From Candidatus Cottocaccamicrobium excrementipullorum (GTDB lineage: Bacteria > Bacillota > Clostridia > Lachnospirales > Lachnospiraceae): DNA of 64,000 bases. A model generated the notes under the pieces. That model did not search any database. It saw nothing but the letters and a program-made list of their open reading frames with translations, and was not told where the DNA came from. Positions 34,501-42,562 of the stretch are shown one piece after another. The first letter of the stretch is position 1. The number at the start of each line of letters is the position of its first letter. Location: positions 1-64,000 of the forward strand of contig DVFL01000014.1 in the NCBI GenBank assembly GCA_018713255.1, in the 5' to 3' direction. Made by a program: the position numbers and the translations under genes.

Positions 34501-35504
34501 TGCTGTGTCCGGACATTACTTATGAAGCTTTCTTGAATCGGTGCACGAAGGTAAGGCTGCAGATCGGACGAAGATACTCTGGGCAGTTCAGAGATGGATG
34601 TTCCTGGGCAGACCAAAATTTTGCCGGTCAGGATTTAATGAATAAAGCGCGTTCCATTATGAGATGTTCTGGATATTATGAACCGGGCGTTCTGGATTTT
34701 CGCACCTCGGGAAGCCAAAGAGAGAAGCCTCAGCAAACGATGGAGGAGGCAGGAAAAAGGGAGACGGCTACCATTTATCTGCAGCCAAAGGTGGATATGC
34801 GTACCGGCAGGCTGGTGGGAGCGGAAGCTTTGGCGCGGGTTTTGGATGAGCAGGGAAATCTGATGCCCCATATGCGGGTAATTGAGTCCATGGAGAAGGA
34901 AGGAACCATTCAGAAGCTGGACTATTTTGTCCTGGACAAGACCCTGGAAACCTTGAGCCGGTGGCAGGAGAAAGGTTATGAGTTGGTAAATATCTCTTCG
35001 AATTTCTCCCGGAATACCTTGGTTAATCCTTCCTCGTTAGCTTCAGTGCTGGCCATCTTAAGCCATTATCCCCATATCCCCCAGAGTTTAATTGAACTTG
35101 AGATCACGGAGACGGCGGGAAATTTTGAGAATAATACCTTTTCAGAGCTGATTCAGCGGTTTGGAAATTATGGACTTCAGTTTTCCCTGGATGATTTCGG
35201 CTCCAGTTATTCTAATATGTCCATGCTGGCCAATCTCCGTTTTCATTCGGTGAAGCTTGACCGCAGCATGATCAGCAATATTGCCGTGAATCCGGTTTCG
35301 AGAATGATTGTGAAGGATATTGCAAAAATCTGCGCCAGCTGCGGAATGCTCTGCATTGCAGAAGGAGTGGAAACGGAAGCCCAGGTAAAGGCGCTTTTGG
35401 ATAATGGGTGCTTTTATGCCCAGGGATATTATTACGGACGTCCTATGACGGTGCAGAAGTTTGAAGAAACGTATTTTCAAAAGGAAAGAGCAGGAGGAAA
35501 ATAG
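31551..35504 (+). CDS. PAS/GAF/EAL c-di-GMP phosphodiesterase with degenerate GGDEF domains
   Basis: About 1317 residues from ATG 31551 after AGGGGGATTAAC; the 31446 start of the track lies in the leader. A GGDEF-like fold at residues 1-150 has GENRF in place of GGDEF. Two PAS-like segments follow (180-265 and 300-405), with a further PAS-like stretch before a second degenerate GGDEF near 560-700 (SDNSI). A GAF domain lies at 750-895 and a third degenerate GGDEF at 900-1040 (TQEAEF). The C-terminal EAL domain (from about 1070) keeps GAEALARV, the Asn of NISSNF, LEITET, DDFGSSYS, VKLDRSM, EGVE and QGYYYGRP, so it should hydrolyse c-di-GMP. No membrane segment is seen. Confidence 0.88.
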   Translation: MLNREETIKQIKECMNELDASAVCALFLISVEKEEGQGEEKDLSCSQMIDSAASVLSRFFWIRDILGYLGENRFAAFLTGHLTEKMIWDKAETLNQALELAAEGNQRGRISSFIGVYLFQAGGESFSNVLRKAEYALSLAPKEGQENIYLCTALGEERNVPLPPSLHSSQLLLNYVDEGVRLLEVGQEIKTIYVSPGFFCRLNLEVEKGENHVQIHPGDRKLYEESLRKAASQKNPVECTYRFLRDGGKWISCSIQLLQVASLEGSHIVLEISHNTAGLEQLKSQLDEKREWLRFAAHQTEYQLWEADLKTKTFRMLYTKNLKKGRQTVYENFPESLVAGGRIHINSAERFRRFVEGMYSGKTDASENFMVQHRQSSCYGWAALTYHILYDEDGHPDKAIGITEDLSYFPHQQSRVIQRRVMPPELYPHLYCFVQADLTADRVEKFQMEGREQLNPIRQQTYDEAINHRLVSLFSAEDRIRLQQKFKRENLLQAFRHGRCWFYETCRLIGENGVIRWISAGVNLSSDPETKDVCLFAYLSGREDRHQWENALASSGETDPVTGIYLQKTAEALIRYLLSRKTQGPCALAEIFLEGGEELFDEEEKGKKADIFTALHVFLDTDCVVGQKSDNSIFVFFPDPHSKDQLRYRLENAFYYARVSLSGMKELRFLRFAAGVAWSRRDRASYEELVSAASRLCRMHTGEGEDSVSFSSSHCLTGMELNDPSPENLQETAVDNKGEMTGEEKDIALECMGEMLKSDNGESIIYDVLKKLGRYYLADRMYILILAEEGRTLVMLKEWLGNGKCSIQQSITGKPTKRFPVISRCARSESPIMLSLNREIDSGRGWGIPWRYAVFPMGKVNDSKWLLCVENPRRSIDHTALFDTLIPCLRRVNGAPVPIPEKTPLERYFSLPNLKACLNEIYSLNSDSLSSLGVFAVDIPDFAEIKDQMGYEYGQNFLLRISEVLISVFGSRLLFHTQEAEFIVLCPDITYEAFLNRCTKVRLQIGRRYSGQFRDGCSWADQNFAGQDLMNKARSIMRCSGYYEPGVLDFRTSGSQREKPQQTMEEAGKRETATIYLQPKVDMRTGRLVGAEALARVLDEQGNLMPHMRVIESMEKEGTIQKLDYFVLDKTLETLSRWQEKGYELVNISSNFSRNTLVNPSSLASVLAILSHYPHIPQSLIELEITETAGNFENNTFSELIQRFGNYGLQFSLDDFGSSYSNMSMLANLRFHSVKLDRSMISNIAVNPVSRMIVKDIAKICASCGMLCIAEGVETEAQVKALLDNGCFYAQGYYYGRPMTVQKFEETYFQKERAGGK

Positions 35505-38024
35505 ATGATTTACACAGGAGAAAGAGCGGAGGAATCCTTTATTGTAGGAATCGGCGCCTCTGCAGGAGGGCTGGAGGCACTGCAGCAGTTTTTCAGCTTT
35601 ATGTCGCCGGACAGCGGGCTGAGTTTTGTGGTGGTTCAGCATCTCGCTCCAGATTACAAAAGCCTTATGGCGGATATTTTAGGAAAATATACGGAAATGA
35701 GAGTGCTCCAGGCAGAAGATGGAATGAAGGTGGAGCCGAATCAGGTCTATTTGATTCCGCCGAAAAAGAATATTATTCTTCGTCAGGGAAAATTGTTTCT
35801 CAGCGAATATGTGCAGGGGCTTTTAAATCATCCTATTGATATTTTCTTTACCTCTCTTGCAGAAGAAATGAAAGAGCGTTCCATCGGCGTGATTCTTTCG
35901 GGGACAGGTTCAGACGGAACCAACGGGGTGAAGGTCATCAAGGAAAAGGGAGGACTGACCATCGTCCAGGACCCAGGCAGCGCTAAGTTTGACGGAATGC
36001 CTAAAAGTGCAATCAGTACCGGTTTAGCAGACTACATTTTATCTCCAAAGGATATTGCGGGGGAGATTCTGCATTATGTGAAATATCAGGTGGTAATTGA
36101 ACCAGATAAGGACGGACTCTTGTTTACTGACGAGGAAAGTCTTGCGCATATTTATCAGGCCATGAAGAAGGCCAGAGGAATTGATTTTACTCATTATAAA
36201 CGGTCTACGGTGCTGCGGCGGATTGAGCGCCGCATGGTGGTTACCCACAGCGAGTCTCTTTCGGAATATGCAGGATTTTTAGAAAATAATCCAGAAGAAA
36301 TTAATGTTCTGGTAAAAGAGATTTTAATTGGCGTCACGAATTTCTTCCGTGATTCCTCATTTTTCGAGACATTGAAAACGAAAGCTCTTTATCCTATTAT
36401 TCAGGGAGCTAAGGAGGATGAGGCGATTCGGGTTTGGAGCGCCGGATGTTCCACCGGAGAGGAAGCCTATTCGCTGGCCATTCTTTTCCATGAAATTTTA
36501 GAAGAGTTTCATTTAAGACGAGATATTAAAATTTTCGCCACGGATATTGACGTACAGGCAATAGAACAGGCGGGAAGAGGCGTTTATTCAGAGAATATTG
36601 TAGATGACGTTTCGGCGGAACGTCTGGCAAAGTATTTTATCAAGCGGAACGATCAATATGTCATTTCCAAAGAAATCCGCAAGATGATTATCTTCGCTCC
36701 CCACAATATGCTGTCAGATCCTCCCTTTGGCAAACTGGATCTGATCAGCTGCCGCAATGTAATGATTTATTTTCAGCCTGTTCTCCAGAGAAGTCTTTTT
36801 GCTATTTTCCATTCGGCATTGAAAAACGGGGGATATTTATTTTTAGGAAAAAGCGAGACGGCCAATGAATATTCAGATGTCTTTAAGCCGGCCTGCAGCG
36901 TGGAGAAAATTTATATACATAATAGTGCGGGAAAAATGGACAATACTGTGGCTCCGGCTTTCAGCATTCCAAGTTTTCAGCCCTCGGTGCCTGCGGTGGT
37001 TAATATGCAGAATATGGATAATCGGGAATACAAATTAGAGAGCATATATACCCGGTTTATGGAAAAGTATATGCCTGCCTCTCTGGTGCTGGATGAGTCT
37101 AATGAGGTACTGCACTTTTTTGGCAGCTATATTGATTTTGTATCCATTGCCCCGGGAAAGGCCTCGTTTAATCTGTTCCATATTTTGAATAAGGATTTAA
37201 GTCTTGCGGCTTCCACTGCCTTAAGCCGGTGCCGTGCAGAGAATAAGACGGTGACTTATACTGGAATTACGGTGGATACGCCTTCCGGACGGCGTCAGAT
37301 TGATTTAAGTGTTCATCCTATTCCCATGCCGGAAAAGAATGGGGGAGCGCTTACGGCGATGATGTTTTTAGATTGTGAAAAACGGCAGCAGGAAGAAGGA
37401 GAAATCCAGGAGAAGTACGATATTAACACCACAGCGGCACGGCGGATTACAGATCTTGAGCAGGAGCTTCAGGAATCTCAGAATGATCTGCACAGAACCA
37501 TCGGTGAGCTGGAAACAGTCAATGAAGAGCTTCAGGCGGCTAATGAGGAGCTGCTGACGGCCAACGAGGAACTGCAAAGCTCTAATGAGGAGCTTCAATC
37601 AGTAAATGAGGAACTTTATACGGTAAATACGGAATTTCAGCAGAAGGTGGAGGAGCTGACCACCATGACCAATGATTTGTCCAACTTCCTGTCCTCAACG
37701 ATGATTGGAATTCTTTTTGTAGATGGAAAATTAAATATCCGAAAATTTACGGAGTATATTGGCCGGGAGTTCCAGCTGATGGATCACGATATTGGACGTT
37801 CCATTCAGATATTTGCCCACAGCTTCCCTGATGAGAAGATTGTTGAAGATGCCCAGAACGTACTGAAAACCCTTGCGCCGGTGGACCGGGAAGTGGTGGC
37901 CACCAATGGACAGTATTATACCATGAGAATCGCCCCTTACCGGACCACGGAAAACAGCATTAAAGGCCTGGTTATAACGATTATTGACAGTTTAGGAGCA
38001 GACCGCCAATCAACGGCCAAATAA
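35505..38024 (+). CDS. CheB-CheR-PAS fusion protein
   Basis: 839 residues. Residues 1-190 are a CheB methylesterase with its triad motifs GASAGG, VQHLAPD and GTGSDGTNG. Residues 210-470 are a CheR methyltransferase (GVTNFFRDSSFFETL, RVWSAGCSTGEEAYSLA, ISCRNVMIYF). A PAS-like region is followed by a long coiled coil made of NEELQ/ANEELL repeats (about 650-720), then a PAS_10 domain. Homologues often end in a histidine kinase; this one stops after the PAS. Its ATG directly abuts the EAL stop (TAGATG) after AGGAGGAAAA, so the two are co-expressed. No receptor or CheA gene is in the window. Confidence 0.92.
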   Translation: MIYTGERAEESFIVGIGASAGGLEALQQFFSFMSPDSGLSFVVVQHLAPDYKSLMADILGKYTEMRVLQAEDGMKVEPNQVYLIPPKKNIILRQGKLFLSEYVQGLLNHPIDIFFTSLAEEMKERSIGVILSGTGSDGTNGVKVIKEKGGLTIVQDPGSAKFDGMPKSAISTGLADYILSPKDIAGEILHYVKYQVVIEPDKDGLLFTDEESLAHIYQAMKKARGIDFTHYKRSTVLRRIERRMVVTHSESLSEYAGFLENNPEEINVLVKEILIGVTNFFRDSSFFETLKTKALYPIIQGAKEDEAIRVWSAGCSTGEEAYSLAILFHEILEEFHLRRDIKIFATDIDVQAIEQAGRGVYSENIVDDVSAERLAKYFIKRNDQYVISKEIRKMIIFAPHNMLSDPPFGKLDLISCRNVMIYFQPVLQRSLFAIFHSALKNGGYLFLGKSETANEYSDVFKPACSVEKIYIHNSAGKMDNTVAPAFSIPSFQPSVPAVVNMQNMDNREYKLESIYTRFMEKYMPASLVLDESNEVLHFFGSYIDFVSIAPGKASFNLFHILNKDLSLAASTALSRCRAENKTVTYTGITVDTPSGRRQIDLSVHPIPMPEKNGGALTAMMFLDCEKRQQEEGEIQEKYDINTTAARRITDLEQELQESQNDLHRTIGELETVNEELQAANEELLTANEELQSSNEELQSVNEELYTVNTEFQQKVEELTTMTNDLSNFLSSTMIGILFVDGKLNIRKFTEYIGREFQLMDHDIGRSIQIFAHSFPDEKIVEDAQNVLKTLAPVDREVVATNGQYYTMRIAPYRTTENSIKGLVITIIDSLGADRQSTAK

Positions 38025-38068
38025 CCCTTTGGGAAAAGAGAAGGCATTCATGAAAACGCCTGAATGAG

Positions 38069-38116
38069 AAAAGCCCTTTCCGCACAAACAAAACTGTTTT
38101 GTGGAAAAGGGCTTTT
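38069..38116. terminator. Bidirectional terminator
   Basis: AAAAGCCCTTTCC pairs with GGAAAAGGGCTTTT (one bulged A), and the stem extends through GCAC/GTG. A/T runs on both sides serve both the CheBR operon (+) and the small gene on the - strand. Confidence 0.85.
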
Positions 38117-38153
38117 AACAGCTCTGGCTGAAATCAACAGACAGAGATAAAAT

Positions 38154-38384
38154 TTAATTTTCAGCTTCAGCATTTATTCCGGCTAAAAATTCATCGGCAG
38201 TCTTGCCTGAAGCAATAAAGGCATCGATTACCTTCTGCTTTGCAGCCTCATCTGCTCTGGCTACAGCAGCCTTGCGGTCCTTTTTTAATGCGGCAATCTG
38301 TTCCTGTAAATCGGCGATTTTTTGATCAATTATCTGGATTTCTTCGGATGGATTAATAACGTTTTTTCTTCTACCACGCGGCAT
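38154..38384 (-). CDS. Small coiled-coil protein, unknown function
   Basis: 76 residues. A basic start (MPRGRRKN) is followed by a predicted coiled coil (QIIDQKIADLQEQIAALKKDRKAAVARADEA) and a short acidic helix with the motif SGKTADEFLAGI. It has a strong ribosome-binding site (AAAGGAGGACATCTC) and a consensus promoter, so it is expressed. Its layout recalls small H-NS-like or nucleoid-binding proteins found in Clostridia, but I would not assign a function. Confidence 0.8.
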   Translation of the reverse strand: MPRGRRKNVINPSEEIQIIDQKIADLQEQIAALKKDRKAAVARADEAAKQKVIDAFIASGKTADEFLAGINAEAEN

Positions 38385-38430
38385 GAGATGTCCTCCTTTA
38401 CATTACTACGATTTATGCCTTACACCTTTG

Positions 38431-38459
38431 AGTATATCATTCTGTGGTAAGTATTTCAA
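38431..38459 (-). promoter_or_regulatory. Sigma-A promoter of the small coiled-coil gene
   Basis: On the minus strand TTGAAA and TATACT are separated by 17 bases, 47 bases upstream of the start codon. Confidence 0.75.
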
Positions 38460-38540
38460 GGCAATTTCCATTGAATGGTAAATTTCCTTGATTTCCAGAC
38501 CGAATATGTTGTAAGATTCTTGTGTCAGGGAGGATAAGTT

Positions 38541-39752
38541 ATGTTGTTGCGTGTACCATATTATTATAAAGAATTTAAGTGCATTGCCGGCGACTGCAAA
38601 GACAGCTGCTGCGTTGGGTGGGAAATTGATATTGATGAGGATACTTTCGCTTATTACCGGGGGCTTGAAGGTCCCTTTGGCGATCGTCTCCGGGCCAGTA
38701 TGGCCAGGGGGGAGGAGAATACTTTTGTCCTGAATCAGGGAAGATGTCCATTTTTAAATCAGCAGAATTTATGCGATATTTGTCTGGAATTGGGAGAAGA
38801 AGCTTTGTGCCAGGTGTGCACAGAATATCCGAGATTTGTGACGGAATATGGGGAGGTTACAGAAAAAAGTCTGGCTCTGTCTTGCGAAGTAGTGGGGGGA
38901 TTAGTGTTTGGCCGAAGGGATCCGATTTACTGTGAAGAGATTTTTCAGCAGGATTGTTATGGTGAGGAAGCAGAGGAAGAGGAGAACCTTCCGTTTATTC
39001 CGCAGATTGAACAGGCCAGAGATCTTGCCATTGACTTGATTCAGGACAGAACCCGCCCCATTGAAGCCAGAATCTGCCGTATGCTTAAGTTTGCCCAGGA
39101 ATTTCAGGAAGCCCTGGTTACGGAGAAAAGTGAACAGATGGAAAAGGTTCTGGACCAGTGGAAAAAGGGAAGCTGCTGGGAAAAGGATGAAGAAAAAACG
39201 GAGTGCAAATCAGCCGAGGAAGAGAAGAAGAGAGCGGCGGAGTTTGCCTTCCAGTCTTTTTTCCAGCGGATTCGTTTCTTCAAGGAGATGGAGGTTTTAG
39301 ACCGGGAATGGGAAGAGGCCAGAGATCAGGTGGAGAGTGTGGTGAAGGAAGCTGGAAGTGAAGGATATCTTGCCTTGCAGCAGGAGTTTATGGAAACTCT
39401 TCGCCGGCAGGACAGAGAGTACGAATATGAGCATCTCTGTGTGTATTTCCTTTTCCGCTATGCCATCCAGACGGTTTACGACTGGAATTTTTGGGGGCAC
39501 GGAGCGGCTGCTGCCGCCTGCTTTCTGATGATTCGGGATATGGATATGGCTCGCTTTGTCCGCCAGGGAGGAAAATATACTCTGGAGGACAGAATTGATG
39601 TGGCCAGGATTTTTTCTAAAGAGGCGGAGCATTCAGAAGAAAATCTGGAATATCTTCTGGAAGGAGCTTACTACGAAACCTTTATGAAGATGGACAATCT
39701 TCTGCGGCAGGTTGCCGGAAAGGAGGATGGATGGTCTGGGAGTATATCCTGA
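38541..39752 (+). CDS. FliB-family protein (flagellin lysine-N-methylase-like)
   Basis: 403 residues. Cysteine-rich N-terminus with CIAGDCKDSCCVGW, then CPFLNQQNLCDICLELG and LCQVCTEYPR, as in FliB and related Cys-rich putative metal-cluster proteins. A highly charged middle (EEAEEEEN, KKRAAEF) precedes a helical C-terminus with HLCVYFLFRYAIQTVYDWNFWG. FliB methylates flagellin lysines in Salmonella. The many clostridial members lack flagellar neighbours, as here, and may modify other surface proteins. The start follows GGGAGGATAAGTT. It overlaps the VanZ gene by 22 bases. Confidence 0.8.
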   Translation: MLLRVPYYYKEFKCIAGDCKDSCCVGWEIDIDEDTFAYYRGLEGPFGDRLRASMARGEENTFVLNQGRCPFLNQQNLCDICLELGEEALCQVCTEYPRFVTEYGEVTEKSLALSCEVVGGLVFGRRDPIYCEEIFQQDCYGEEAEEEENLPFIPQIEQARDLAIDLIQDRTRPIEARICRMLKFAQEFQEALVTEKSEQMEKVLDQWKKGSCWEKDEEKTECKSAEEEKKRAAEFAFQSFFQRIRFFKEMEVLDREWEEARDQVESVVKEAGSEGYLALQQEFMETLRRQDREYEYEHLCVYFLFRYAIQTVYDWNFWGHGAAAAACFLMIRDMDMARFVRQGGKYTLEDRIDVARIFSKEAEHSEENLEYLLEGAYYETFMKMDNLLRQVAGKEDGWSGSIS

Positions 39753-40312
39753 GGGATTTCCGGGAACCTTTATCTTTTCTTCCCCAGGGCGTTTTGGCGT
39801 CCCTGGGGCTGGTTTGCGCCGGCATTGCCTGGGACTGGCTGGTGCAGCTTTTGCTGCAGCGTTTTTTTCCGGGGAGAAAAAGGCGGCGTGCGTTAGGATG
39901 CAGGAAAGAAATCTGGGGAAAGATATTTCTTCTGCTCCTTTATGGATATGTGATCATTCAGATTTCCCTTTTGTCCAGGAAACCTGGATCGCGGAACGAG
40001 ATGAATCTGGTGCTTTTTGGTACCTGGGGAGTCAGTCCTCAGTCCAGGGCATATGTGATTGAAAATATTATGATGTTCATTCCCTTTGGCTTTTTGATGC
40101 CGTGGCTGATTTCTGGGCTGAGAGCGGGAGTCTGGTGCAGTCTTGTCGGGCTGTGCTGCAGTGGAGTGATTGAGATTGCCCAGAAGATCACGGGAAGGGG
40201 ATACTTCCAGGTGGATGATTTAGCGATGAATACTTTGGGCGCGCTGTTTGGCTGGATGTGCTGGAAGGTTTTTGACTGCCTTTGGAAAAGGGGAGGGAAA
40301 GAAAAAAGCTGA
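39731..40312 (+). CDS. VanZ family membrane protein
   Basis: 193 residues with about five membrane helices. The VanZ signature is present: NEMNLVLFGTW, IENIMMFIPFGFLMPWL, GVIEIAQKITGRGYFQVDDLAMNTLGALFGWMCW. VanZ-like proteins are linked to glycopeptide or lipoglycopeptide tolerance and envelope homeostasis, but most have no defined role. ATG 39731 follows AGGAGG within the end of the FliB gene; ATG 39727 is an alternative in another frame. The pair is probably translationally coupled. Confidence 0.88.
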   Translation: MVWEYILRDFREPLSFLPQGVLASLGLVCAGIAWDWLVQLLLQRFFPGRKRRRALGCRKEIWGKIFLLLLYGYVIIQISLLSRKPGSRNEMNLVLFGTWGVSPQSRAYVIENIMMFIPFGFLMPWLISGLRAGVWCSLVGLCCSGVIEIAQKITGRGYFQVDDLAMNTLGALFGWMCWKVFDCLWKRGGKEKS

Positions 40313-40364
40313 CCGAGAACTGGCTGCCGGAAACTTCCGGCAGCCAGGACTGGTCAGCTTTTTT
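40302..40364. terminator. Large bidirectional terminator between vanZ-like and citrate synthase genes
   Basis: AAAAAAGCTGACC pairs perfectly with GGTCAGCTTTTTT. An inner perfect stem TGGCTGCCGGA/TCCGGCAGCCA lies inside. The runs of A and T on both sides end transcription in both directions. Confidence 0.95.
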
Positions 40365-40367
40365 ATT

Positions 40368-41747
40368 CTATTCTGTCCGCTGATCTAAAGCGATGTATTC
40401 CTTCTTCTCTAAGGGAAGGAGACTTTGATATGCAGGACGGATGATTTTATCAACGTTGATTAATTCTTCCATGCGGTGAGCGCTCCAGCCAACGATTCTG
40501 GCAATGGCGAAGATTGGAGTAAACAGCTCAGTGGGGATATCCAGCATGCTGTAAACGAATCCGCTGTAGAAGTCCACATTGGCGCTGACGCCTTTGTAAA
40601 TAGCCCGTTCCCCGGCGATGATTTTCGGCGCCAGGTTTTCCACCATGGAATACAGGGCAAAGTCTTTTTCCCGATGCTTCTCTTTGGCGAGCTTTTCCAC
40701 GAACCCTTTGAAAATCAGGGCACGGGGATCGGAAATGGAATAAACAGCGTGGCCCATGCCGTAGATCAGGCCCTTCCGATCAAAGGCTTCCCGATGGAGA
40801 AGCTTCTCCAGATAAGCGGTTACTTCCTCCTCATCGCTCCAGTCTGTTAAGTGTTCTTTCATGTCGGCCATCATTTCCACAACCTTAATGTTGGCGCCGC
40901 CGTGTTTCGGTCCCTTTAAGGAAGAAAGAGCAGCTGCAATCACGGAGTAAGTGTCTGAGCCGGCGGAGGTTACCACGCGGGTAGTAAAGGTGGAGTTATT
41001 GCCGCCGCCGTGCTCCATATGAAGTACAAGGGCCAGATCCAGAACTCTTGCTTCCAGATCGGAATATTTCATATCAGGACGAAGCATCCGAAGAATATTC
41101 TCTGCAGTGGACAGGTTGGGATCAGGACGGTGAATATACAAGCTGTCGTCACATTCATAATGATTGTAAGCCTGATAGCCGTAAACTGCCAGCATAGGGA
41201 AGGTGCTGATTAACATCATGCACTGACGCAGAACGTTGGAAAGAGAGGTGTCTGCTGCATGTTCATCATAAGAGGCCAGAGTCAGTACGCTTTTGGTGAT
41301 GGAATTCATAATGTCTTTTCCGGGAGCTTTCATAATTACGTCCCGAACAAAATTAGTGGGAAGAAAGCTGCTTTTATTCAGCGCGTCATGGAATTTTGCC
41401 AGCTGTGATGAAGTGGGAAGTTCTCCGAATAAAAGAAGGTAGGCGATTTCTTCGAAGCCGAAATGCTTTGTGGAGGAGTTAAGGAAGCCCTGAACCAGGT
41501 CGTTAATATCATAGCCCCGATACAGCAGGCGGCCATCGCAGGGTACCATTTTGCCGTCTACCTCTTTTTTGGACTGAACCAGGGAAATATTGGTCAGGCC
41601 TGCCAGAACACCGGCGCCGTTTTTATCCCGAAGACCTCGTTTTACACCGTAGGTGTTGAATAATTCGGGATCAATGCGGTCGTTTTCCAGACATAGATCT
41701 AAATGGGACTTTGCGAATTCGTCTACATATTTTCTGTTATCTGCCAT
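40368..41747 (-). CDS. Citrate synthase
   Basis: 459 residues. It has the citrate synthase signatures LLYRGYDINDLVQGF, ALVLHMEHGGGNNSTFTTRVV (active-site His), YGMGHAVYSISDPRA (second His) and NVDFYSGFVYSMLDIP (Asp). It condenses oxaloacetate with acetyl-CoA; in anaerobic Clostridia it feeds the oxidative branch towards 2-oxoglutarate and glutamate. The N-terminal 60 residues are longer than in the short bacterial form. Start after AAGGAGGTAACTT. A promoter facing left lies in the region shared with the MarR gene; the leader is about 135 nt. Confidence 0.95.
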   Translation of the reverse strand: MADNRKYVDEFAKSHLDLCLENDRIDPELFNTYGVKRGLRDKNGAGVLAGLTNISLVQSKKEVDGKMVPCDGRLLYRGYDINDLVQGFLNSSTKHFGFEEIAYLLLFGELPTSSQLAKFHDALNKSSFLPTNFVRDVIMKAPGKDIMNSITKSVLTLASYDEHAADTSLSNVLRQCMMLISTFPMLAVYGYQAYNHYECDDSLYIHRPDPNLSTAENILRMLRPDMKYSDLEARVLDLALVLHMEHGGGNNSTFTTRVVTSAGSDTYSVIAAALSSLKGPKHGGANIKVVEMMADMKEHLTDWSDEEEVTAYLEKLLHREAFDRKGLIYGMGHAVYSISDPRALIFKGFVEKLAKEKHREKDFALYSMVENLAPKIIAGERAIYKGVSANVDFYSGFVYSMLDIPTELFTPIFAIARIVGWSAHRMEELINVDKIIRPAYQSLLPLEKKEYIALDQRTE

Positions 41748-41889
41748 AAGTTACCTCCTTAAATAAGTAATAGATCGCCTCGTCCTGAGACAAACTGGCA
41801 TAGAATAGGGGCCTTGTTTGCCTTAAATTCAGGGATAACGATGGGATTGTCAGCAAAAACAATGAAAATTTGCATTTTCCGTACTTATA

Positions 41890-41918
41890 GTTATACACTT
41901 TTTATTGACGAAAGTCAA
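41890..41918 (-). promoter_or_regulatory. Promoter of the citrate synthase gene
   Basis: On the minus strand TTGACT (41913-41918) and TATAAC (41890-41895) are separated by 17 bases. The -35 lies within the left arm of the shared inverted repeat. Confidence 0.7.
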
Positions 41919-41944
41919 CCTTTATCAAAGCACAATGGTTGACT
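41913..41944. promoter_or_regulatory. Inverted-repeat operator spanning both divergent -35 boxes
   Basis: AGTCAACC (41913-41920) and GGTTGACT (41937-41944) form a perfect 8-bp inverted repeat with a 16-base spacer. Each arm contains one of the divergent -35 hexamers. A second small repeat TTGAC-GAAA-GTCAA overlaps the left arm. This is a natural site for the MarR dimer(s) encoded downstream. Confidence 0.6.
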
Positions 41945-41967
41945 AATGAAGAAAATCAACGTATAAT
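41939..41967 (+). promoter_or_regulatory. Promoter of the marR-like gene
   Basis: TTGACT (41939-41944) and a consensus TATAAT (41962-41967) are separated by 17 bases. The TTG start given in the ORF track is this -35 box, not a start codon. Confidence 0.85.
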
Positions 41968-42013
41968 GAACTTTAGAAAGCAGCGTGGTAAGCAAGACGG
42001 AGGAAAGAAATTT

Positions 42014-42496
42014 ATGGAGCGGTGGACGAATGAGGACGGTATTCAGAAATTATTTGAAATTTTTCTGGCATCACAGAAATTAATTCTGAATTCTCTGGAT
42101 TATCATGGGATGCGGTTCACCCGGTATCAGTTTTGCCTGATGATGGAGCTGTCCAGGGGAAGAAGTCTTACGATGTCCCAGGCGGCGGCCAGCATCGGAT
42201 GTTCTAAAGAGCAGGCTACCCGTCTGGTTTCCGCCTTGGTGGAGAGCGGTTACATTGAACGTTTTCACAGTGAAACGAACCGGAAGCTGGTGATTATTCG
42301 TCTGACCGAGGCGGGAGAAGAATTAATCCGCCACGAAAAGGCGATTGCCAGAGAGAAAATGAAGGAAGATCTCAATGGATTAGATGCAAAGGAGCGGGAT
42401 ATTTTCTTTAAAACCCTTGAACAGTTTACTGCTGTGCTTAAGCGTTTGGAAGAGCTGGAGGAGAAACGGCAGGAAGGGGAGGAGATTCACCGCTGA
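42014..42496 (+). CDS. MarR-family transcriptional regulator
   Basis: About 160 residues from ATG 42014, placed 10 bases after ACGGAGG. The winged-helix core reads LTMSQAAASIGCSKEQATRLVSALVESGYIERFHSETNRKLVIIRLTEAG, with the MarR-type recognition helix and beta-wing. A C-terminal helix with a charged tail (ELEEKRQEGEEIHR) completes the dimer interface. It is divergent from citrate synthase, with the two promoters overlapping one inverted repeat. Autoregulation and control of citrate synthase are the simplest inference. The ligand is unknown. Confidence 0.88.
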   Translation: MERWTNEDGIQKLFEIFLASQKLILNSLDYHGMRFTRYQFCLMMELSRGRSLTMSQAAASIGCSKEQATRLVSALVESGYIERFHSETNRKLVIIRLTEAGEELIRHEKAIAREKMKEDLNGLDAKERDIFFKTLEQFTAVLKRLEELEEKRQEGEEIHR

Positions 42497-42562
42497 GAGA
42501 ATGGGCGGAAAGATAAGGTATTTGGCAGATGGCCCTGCTCGGAACAGAAATTGATGAAGAAA

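Noticed and set aside
41939-42013. TTG start of the MarR ORF
   Set aside because: These bases are the -35 (TTGACT) and -10 (TATAAT) of its own promoter; the real start is ATG 42014.
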